Source: JAFGWO01 sp965603295
GTDB lineage: Bacteria; BMS3Abin14
Length of the DNA stretch: 10,191 nucleotides
Assembly (NCBI GenBank): GCA_965603295.1
Contig: CBFDCL010000077.1
Span: forward strand, 1-10,191
Reading direction: 5' to 3'
The notes under the pieces were generated by a model, which was not told where the DNA came from, ran no database searches, and worked only from the letters and a program-made list of their open reading frames with translations. Shown here piece by piece: positions 6,281 to 10,191 of this stretch (positions within the stretch are counted from its first letter, which is position 1; each line of letters opens with the position of its first letter). Both the position numbers and the translations under genes were made by a program.

Positions 6281-8122
6281 TTATGTTCCCCCGGTGCCGC
6301 CAGCCTGCGGCGGTCCTGCCGGTTTCAATTTTTTCCCTGCCCCTTGTGACCGGGTCATTTCAGGGAAGCGTATGGTAAATGTCGTTCCCTTGCCCGGAGT
6401 GGATTCTAACCGGATATCCCCCCCATGGTCCAGCACGATCCTGTGAACGATGGGAAGGCCCAGTCCTGTCCCGGAATCCATCGTGGTAAAAAACGGCTCG
6501 AAAATCTTCTCCTGATCCGCCTCCTCGATACCGGGTCCCGTATCACTGACGGACAGGCAGGGCCGTCCCCCGGAGATATCCGTCCGAACTGCCAGGACGC
6601 CTCCGTCCGCCATAGCCTGAAAACCGTTCAGGATCAGGTTGAGGAGGAGCTGTTTGAGGCTGTCACCGTCCCCCATGATAACGGCACCTGACGGGTCCAG
6701 TTCCGTCATGATGGTGACCCCCTGCCCGGCGGCCTCTCTCTCCACCAGAGCAGTGGTTGAACCGACCACTTCATTTAAGCTCAACTCCTGCATCACGGGC
6801 TCACGGGGCCGGCTGAAATCGAGGAGTTCGGTGATGACACGGTTGAGGCGGTCCACTTCCCGTACGATAACGTTAACGGCATTCCCCTCGGAAGTGTCCG
6901 GCTCGAAACGGCTCTTTAAGTATTGGCTGAACCCCCGGATAGAGTTGAGGGGATTTCTGATCTCATGAGCCATTCCGGCCACTAATCGGCCCAGAGCCGC
7001 TAACCGCTCGGAACGTCGGACCTCCGCCTGAAGCCCTTTTACTTCCCCCATATCCCGAAGGAACAGGACTGCGCCCTCGTCCTCCCCCTGCCCGCGGACC
7101 GGGATCATCGTGATTTTCAAAAACAGCTTCCCGGACCCTGAGGGTGTCACCTCCAGATCGTAGAAAGCCGTCCGGTTTTCCAGGAACTCTGCCATCCTGT
7201 CCCACTCTTCCCCGACGAACAGGACCCGCCATCCTTTCCCCAGGTAATCCCTGGCCCTGATATCCAACAGGGTCTCCGCCTCCGGGTTAATGGTTCGGAG
7301 AACCCCCTGGTGATCCACGTTGATGAACCCCTGAGCCATGCCCTGAATGACATCCAGGGTATACTGCCGGAAATTGGCAAGAGCCTTCCTGGCCGAGTAG
7401 TATCCCTGAACCAGGGTCAGGAAGTAGAAACCTACGGTTCCAAGGAGGAGGACCAGGAATCCGTTGAGCAGAGCCTGCCTCATCCCTTTTTCCACAGCCT
7501 TATCGAGGTCTTCGGTCCCCATGCCAATAACGACATAATTGGACGGTTGGCCTCCCTCTTCCTCCTCGGGTCCCTCGATGACACCCGGGATCGTGGGGAT
7601 TTCCAGCATGCGGAGATGGACCCAAGGGCTGTCCAGGGGGTTGAACCTCCCGATATGGAGGAAGATCCGTCCGAGCTTGCCGAACGGTTCCAGGAAGGAA
7701 ACAAATTCAAGGTCCGACAACCTGCCTCGTACATCCTGCAGCGCCAACCCGTGCTCCTCCGGCCGGAACCCCGGACTCGTGGTGAGGACATCCCCCTCGG
7801 TGCCATAGACCACCACGAATGTAAGATCCTCATTCTGAGCTGTATCCGCGACGAAACGGTGCAGATGCTGGGAGCCTTCATCCATCATGGCGCCCAGGCG
7901 GGTCGCCGAAGCGATGGAACGAACTATGGTCCGCGCCTGAGCTTCCTTGAGATCAAGAAGCAGGCCCTCCTCCCTTTCCAGAGCCTGCCTGCTGAGGGAA
8001 GCGAGGATAATGGCGAGGAGAAGGATTGTAAGGATCAGAAGTACAGCGGGAACGTATCGGGCTGGGGATGGCTTAAGGACAGCTTTCATGGAATTTTTCG
8101 GGGACTTTTTCCCGCCTCCCAT
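6281..8122 (-). CDS. Membrane sensor histidine kinase (ZraS/HydH-like architecture)
   Basis: This 613-residue kinase pairs with the regulator two bases downstream. Transmembrane segment 1 spans about 22-44, an extracytoplasmic sensor about 45-217, and transmembrane segment 2 about 219-239. A PAS domain lies at about 250-360 (LDVIQGMAQGFINVDHQGVLRTINPEAE region). The HisKA domain contains MAHEIRNPLNSIRGF with phospho-acceptor His386. The HATPase domain shows the N box LLLNLILNGFQAM (492-504), G1 DTGPGI (527-532) and G2 GTGLGL (551-556). The sensor region contains an acidic run EGPEEEEGG (183-191) just before the membrane, possibly a cation-responsive element. The tail after about 590 is rich in Pro, Gly and Ala. 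The start could be ATG 8122 or ATG 8089 (residue 12); both keep the first membrane helix and neither has a strong ribosome-binding site. The signal sensed is unknown. Confidence 0.95.
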   Translation of the reverse strand: MGGGKKSPKNSMKAVLKPSPARYVPAVLLILTILLLAIILASLSRQALEREEGLLLDLKEAQARTIVRSIASATRLGAMMDEGSQHLHRFVADTAQNEDLTFVVVYGTEGDVLTTSPGFRPEEHGLALQDVRGRLSDLEFVSFLEPFGKLGRIFLHIGRFNPLDSPWVHLRMLEIPTIPGVIEGPEEEEGGQPSNYVVIGMGTEDLDKAVEKGMRQALLNGFLVLLLGTVGFYFLTLVQGYYSARKALANFRQYTLDVIQGMAQGFINVDHQGVLRTINPEAETLLDIRARDYLGKGWRVLFVGEEWDRMAEFLENRTAFYDLEVTPSGSGKLFLKITMIPVRGQGEDEGAVLFLRDMGEVKGLQAEVRRSERLAALGRLVAGMAHEIRNPLNSIRGFSQYLKSRFEPDTSEGNAVNVIVREVDRLNRVITELLDFSRPREPVMQELSLNEVVGSTTALVEREAAGQGVTIMTELDPSGAVIMGDGDSLKQLLLNLILNGFQAMADGGVLAVRTDISGGRPCLSVSDTGPGIEEADQEKIFEPFFTTMDSGTGLGLPIVHRIVLDHGGDIRLESTPGKGTTFTIRFPEMTRSQGAGKKLKPAGPPQAGGTGGT

Positions 8123-8182
8123 TGGCCAATCGAAGCAAGCACCAGTTATCGGCCCTCTGGCCCCCTCCCACCCCGAAGAAGA

Positions 8183-8419
8183 TCAATAGGAGTGGCAAGC
8201 GGTGCAGCCCTTTTCGGGGAGGAGATACTGGTTTTCCGTCGCATGGGTGTGGTGATAGGAAAGGGACACCAAATACATCCCTGCCCCCGGAGGACCGTGG
8301 ATGGAAAACCGGATAAATTCGCTCCGCTTCACCCCATGAAAGATGTAGCACAGTTCTACCCCAGTGGTGAAGAGGACATACCGTTCTGGCTGGTTTTCAA
8401 AATCGCGGATGCTTCGGTG
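8183..8419 (-). pseudogene. Open frame ending in a CxxCH haem motif; possible remnant or unusual small gene
   Basis: A minus-strand frame open from 8419 down to TGA at 8183 reads as 79 protein-like residues. It includes DFENQPERYVLFTTGVELCY and FIRFSIHGPPGAGMYLVSL and ends NQYLLPEKGCTACHSY. CTACH is a c-type haem attachment motif, which needs export and haem ligation to function. No ATG, GTG or TTG lies near its N-terminal end; the in-frame options are GTG at 8332 or ATG at 8278 (31 residues, GGGGG five bases upstream). The 5' side is bounded by a stop and, ten bases further, by the octamer array, which suggests a gene tail truncated at a repeat. The stop is 60 bases from the kinase start, so it could otherwise be the first gene of that operon. 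I do not recognise the family. The frame is inferred from its composition and the motif. Confidence 0.4.
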
Positions 8420-8432
8420 TCAGAGCAAAAAA

Positions 8433-8480
8433 CAGAGTTTGAAAGTTTGAGAGTGTGAAAGTTTGAGAGTTTGAAGGTTG
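8433..8480 (+). repeat. GARAGTTT octamer array
   Basis: The octamers are CAGAGTTT, GAAAGTTT, GAGAGTGT, GAAAGTTT, GAGAGTTT and GAAGGTTG. The period is 8 bases with alternating GAAA/GAGA starts, identical in design to the array at 10136-10191. It lies in the 253-base gap between the metallo-hydrolase gene and the CxxCH frame. Confidence 0.85.
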
Positions 8481-8522
8481 AGGTTGCGCGCCTCAGTGGG
8501 CCTTAGGGACCCCAGTATTCGG

Positions 8523-8556
8523 GAGCCCAAAGCCCAATGCCCAAAGGCCAAAGAGA
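8523..8556. repeat. CCCAAWG word array
   Basis: GAGCCCAAAGCCCAATGCCC, continued by AAAGGCCAAAG, is a short tandem of (G)CCCAAAG/CCCAATG/GCCAAAG. This is one more intergenic word family in the gap downstream of the metallo-hydrolase gene. Confidence 0.65.
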
Positions 8557-8582
8557 AACACGGCTGGGCGACGGATCACCAT

Positions 8583-8673
8583 TTGAGATCTGAGGTTTAA
8601 GATCTGAGATCTGACTCTATCGCATCAATCACGAATCACAGATCTTAACTTCAAACCTCAAACATCACACTTT
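8583..8673. repeat. AGATCT and AATCAC word cluster
   Basis: The 6-bp palindrome AGATCT occurs at 8586, 8600, 8607 and 8640, mostly as GAGATCTGA words. AATCACGAATCACAGATC lies at about 8626-8644. Then CTTCAAACCTCAAACATCAC runs up to the T-tract beside the metallo-hydrolase stop (8676). Arms AGATCTGAG..CTCAGATCT can pair within a minus-strand transcript, but no clean terminator with a U-tail was seen past the gene. Confidence 0.6.
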
Positions 8674-8675
8674 TT

Positions 8676-9509
8676 TTAAACTTCGACCGTCGCTCCCACA
8701 CCGGCGAAGAAGAACGAATCCCCGAGGGCCGCCATGAGCCTTGCGGACCCTGCCAGCCCGGTGCAGTGGCTGGCCCCCACCATTTCCACGCCCATCCCCT
8801 TCATGGCCTCAATGGTCGCGGCCATCTGGTCCTCGCCCGACTTGCCAAGGTGGGTTCCCCCCACGACGGCCTTGATGGGCCTTTCAGGCACCATCTTCCG
8901 CACGTGGTCGAGAATGTTGATAACCCCCGCGTGGGCGCACCCCAACAGCACGATCAGCCCCGACTCCCCCTCCACCACAAGGGAGAGGTCGTCAGAGAGG
9001 GGATCCCTCCCGCCTCCGTGCTCCTCACCGAGGACAAGGGTGGTATCACCTGTCTCGAACGGGGTTCGGCGGGGCACCACCCCTGTGGTCATCACCCCCT
9101 CGCAGATGAGCTGAGGTTCTTCGCTCAGGTGAAAAACGGCCCCTAACCCCTCCAGGTAACTTTTGCAAAACGGCATTCCAATTGGTTTCGGCGCTCCCCC
9201 ACTTACCTCGTGGAACCGGGAGTGGAAGATATCGGGATGGGCGTAAACGTTTCTTCTCTTCCCGTCCTGGAAGAGCTCCCCCAGCCCGCCCGTATGGTCG
9301 CTGTGCCCGTGGCTGATGGCTACCTTCCCGATGGACCCGAGATCCACTCCAAGAACCCTCGCGTTGTGGAGAAGGACGTATCCCCGGCCAGTGTCAAAAA
9401 GAACCCTGTCATCATCCCTTTCCACCAGAGCGGAAAAGCCATGTTCCCCCAGAAGAGTTCCGGATTTGACGACGGAGTTTTCCGAAAGGACCGTGATTTT
9501 CGCTTTCAT
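8676..9509 (-). CDS. Metallo-beta-lactamase-fold hydrolase, dihydropterin-synthase-like (COG1237 type)
   Basis: This 277-residue protein has the metallo-beta-lactamase fold of the group annotated as 7,8-dihydropterin-6-methyl-4-(beta-D-ribofuranosyl)aminobenzene-5'-phosphate synthase, after the archaeal methanopterin enzyme. The metal site is complete: FDTGRG (38-43), SHGHSDHTGG (66-75, giving H67, H69, D71, H72), GCAHAG (190-195, H193) and GASHCTG (245-251, H248). The segment LSDDLSLVVEGESGLIVLLG (171-190) is typical of the group. It has no signal peptide, so it is cytoplasmic. The bacterial substrate is generally unknown; methanopterin-type chemistry is not implied. The ATG at 9509 is supported by AGGGGGA about nine bases upstream. 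It is transcribed divergently from the CoA-binding gene. Confidence 0.92.
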   Translation of the reverse strand: MKAKITVLSENSVVKSGTLLGEHGFSALVERDDDRVLFDTGRGYVLLHNARVLGVDLGSIGKVAISHGHSDHTGGLGELFQDGKRRNVYAHPDIFHSRFHEVSGGAPKPIGMPFCKSYLEGLGAVFHLSEEPQLICEGVMTTGVVPRRTPFETGDTTLVLGEEHGGGRDPLSDDLSLVVEGESGLIVLLGCAHAGVINILDHVRKMVPERPIKAVVGGTHLGKSGEDQMAATIEAMKGMGVEMVGASHCTGLAGSARLMAALGDSFFFAGVGATVEV

Positions 9510-9632
9510 TACCGTTTTCCCCCTTGACAGATGAGCGTCAGTTGTTATTAGTATATTAGAAATATTTAAATTATTATTCCCCTTGCCCGGGAGGTTTGCT
9601 CTCGCACCCGTTTTCTATTAGGGTTACTTATT
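9510..9632. promoter_or_regulatory. AT-rich divergent promoter region
   Basis: This 123-base spacer separates the divergent metallo-hydrolase and CoA-binding genes. An AT-rich core (about 9541-9580, TTATTAGTATATTAGAAAT) contrasts with the GC-rich surroundings. On the plus strand, TTGACA (9524-9529) is a perfect -35 hexamer, with TAGTAT (9549-9554, spacing 19) or TATATT (9552-9557, spacing 22) as imperfect -10 candidates. On the minus strand, TATACT (9555-9550) could be the -10 for the hydrolase, without a clear -35. The exact start sites are uncertain. Confidence 0.5.
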
Positions 9633-10028
9633 ATGGATATTCAAACCGTTTTGACAACAGGTAAGACCGTTGCCGTGGTCGGGATCTCCCCCGACCCCTC
9701 AAGGGCCAGTCACGGGGTCGCCTCCTATCTCCAGTCCGCCGGTTACAGGATCGTTCCGGTAAGACCTGACGGGGAGGAGATCCTCGGGGAAAAAGTGTAC
9801 CGAACCCTGAGTGACATCCCATTCCCGGTGGATATCGTGGACGTTTTTCGGAAGCCCGAAACGGTCCCTCCCATTGCAAGGGAGGCTGTGGCCATCGGGG
9901 CCAGAGTACTCTGGCTTCAGGAGGGCGTTGCTAACCAGGAGGGGGAGGCCATTGCCCGTGATGGAGGCCTTACCGTGGTGTCGGACCTCTGCATGTTTAA
10001 AGAGCACAGGAGGCTCAAAGCGAAATGA
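9633..10028 (+). CDS. CoA-binding domain protein (YccU-like)
   Basis: This 131-residue protein is a single Rossmann-type CoA-binding domain (CoA_binding_2), the same fold as the N-terminal part of succinyl-CoA synthetase alpha and of acyl-CoA synthetases. TVAVVGISPDPSRASHGVASYL (12-33) is the nucleotide-binding loop and helix. GYRIVPVRPDGEEILGEKVY (38-57), VDIVDVFRKPE (66-76), LWLQEGVANQEGEAIARDGG (93-112) and the C-terminal DLCMFKEHRRL (118-128) match the family. VRPDG replaces the usual VNP at residues 43-47. It is cytoplasmic; the physiological role is unknown, and stand-alone members may regulate or bind acyl-CoA. AGGG ten bases before the ATG is a modest ribosome-binding site. Its TGA overlaps the ATG of the next small frame. 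Confidence 0.92.
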   Translation: MDIQTVLTTGKTVAVVGISPDPSRASHGVASYLQSAGYRIVPVRPDGEEILGEKVYRTLSDIPFPVDIVDVFRKPETVPPIAREAVAIGARVLWLQEGVANQEGEAIARDGGLTVVSDLCMFKEHRRLKAK

Positions 10029-10099
10029 CCGGAACAGAAATTTTCATCATGATAGTGATCGTGGTCGTATTCCTGCTCGCCCGCGGGGGTGGGGGCTGA
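10025..10099 (+). CDS. 24-residue single-pass membrane microprotein
   Basis: The ATG overlaps the CoA-binding stop as ATGA, a typical translational-coupling arrangement. The product is MTGTEIFIMIVIVVVFLLAR followed by four glycines. The stretch from Ile6 to Ala19 is strongly hydrophobic, then Arg20 and a Gly run, giving a minimal membrane anchor with a positive C-terminal side. I recognise no family. No separate ribosome-binding site is needed if coupled. The coding case rests on the ATGA overlap and the uninterrupted hydrophobic composition; being so short, it could still be chance. Confidence 0.5.
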   Translation: MTGTEIFIMIVIVVVFLLARGGGG

Positions 10100-10109
10100 G
10101 GGAGTTGCT

Positions 10110-10126
10110 GATCCCCGGCGGGGGTC
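10110..10126 (+). terminator. Short GC hairpin after the microprotein frame
   Basis: GATCCCC-GGC-GGGGGTC forms a 7-bp stem (one G-T wobble) with a three-base loop, eleven bases past the small-frame stop. It is followed by AACAAAATT rather than a T-run, so it is at best a weak terminator or an mRNA end stabiliser. Confidence 0.3.
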
Positions 10127-10135
10127 AACAAAATT

Positions 10136-10191
10136 CAGAGTTTGAAAGTTTGAGAGTTTGAAAGTTTGAGAGTTTGAAAGTTTGAGAGTTT
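10136..10191 (+). repeat. GARAGTTT octamer array, continuing past the right edge
   Basis: There are seven consecutive octamers: CAGAGTTT, then strictly alternating GAAAGTTT and GAGAGTTT (a 16-base higher-order unit). They run to the last base of the window. This is the most regular array in the window; its full length cannot be seen. Confidence 0.95.

Noticed and set aside
8190..8206. Sigma-54 promoter candidate (GTGGCAAGCGGTGCAG)
   Set aside because: The GG-to-GC distance is ten rather than twelve bases, and it lies in the plus orientation inside the CxxCH frame. A similar minus-strand candidate upstream of the methylase (TGGAAACCCGATGC) is one base short.
7310..8458. A long plus-strand open frame of 382 codons
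   Set aside because: It is antisense to the histidine kinase, whose domains are complete and unambiguous; its translation shows no family motif and its end simply reads the octamer array.
10136..10191. CRISPR array
   Set aside because: The unit is 8 or 16 bases with no spacers and no cas genes nearby.

Overview
The window is a GC-rich bacterial segment. It carries nine confident protein genes (one cut by the left edge), three small or doubtful reading frames, and intergenic DNA filled with short repeated words. The gene set suggests an anaerobic or facultative bacterium of a deltaproteobacterial (Desulfobacterota-like) type: a six-cluster membrane ferredoxin with a Tat-exported DUF362 partner, a corrin-type methylase, and an NtrC-type sigma-54 regulator with its kinase. 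This placement is inference; there is no rRNA or tRNA gene to anchor it.

Layout. Positions 1-546 (minus) hold the N-terminal part of a class V aminotransferase/cysteine desulfurase. Positions 726-3177 (minus) hold a tightly coupled pair: a Tat-signal DUF362 protein, then, one base after its stop, a NapH-MauM/NapG-like fusion ferredoxin. Positions 3439-4248 (minus) encode a divergent tetrapyrrole (CbiF/CobM-like) methylase, followed by a 12-bp terminator hairpin. A 436-bp gene-poor stretch follows with repeats, a 23-bp palindrome and a terminator. It leads into a plus-strand 84-residue cysteine-containing small protein (4685-4939) that converges on and overlaps the next gene. Positions 4902-8122 (minus) are a two-gene histidine kinase/sigma-54 response regulator operon. 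Just upstream of the kinase, 8183-8419 (minus) is an open frame ending in a CxxCH haem-binding motif but lacking a credible start; it may be a remnant. Positions 8676-9509 (minus) encode a metallo-beta-lactamase-fold protein of the dihydropterin-synthase-like group. It diverges, across an AT-rich promoter region, from a CoA-binding protein (9633-10028, plus), whose stop overlaps by ATGA the start of a 24-residue membrane microprotein.

How the genes may work together. The DUF362/ferredoxin pair looks like an envelope redox module. The kinase and regulator form a complete phosphorelay, but no sigma-54 promoter was recognised here, so its targets are probably elsewhere. The remaining genes look like independent units.

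The most distinctive feature is intergenic. Several unrelated families of 7-9-base words (GARAGTTT, TGACTGG, CTTTGGA, AATGTTCAA, GAGATCT, CCCAAWG, AATCAC, GATCCA) recur in short tandem arrays between genes. One array supplies the last residues and stop codon of the methylase.
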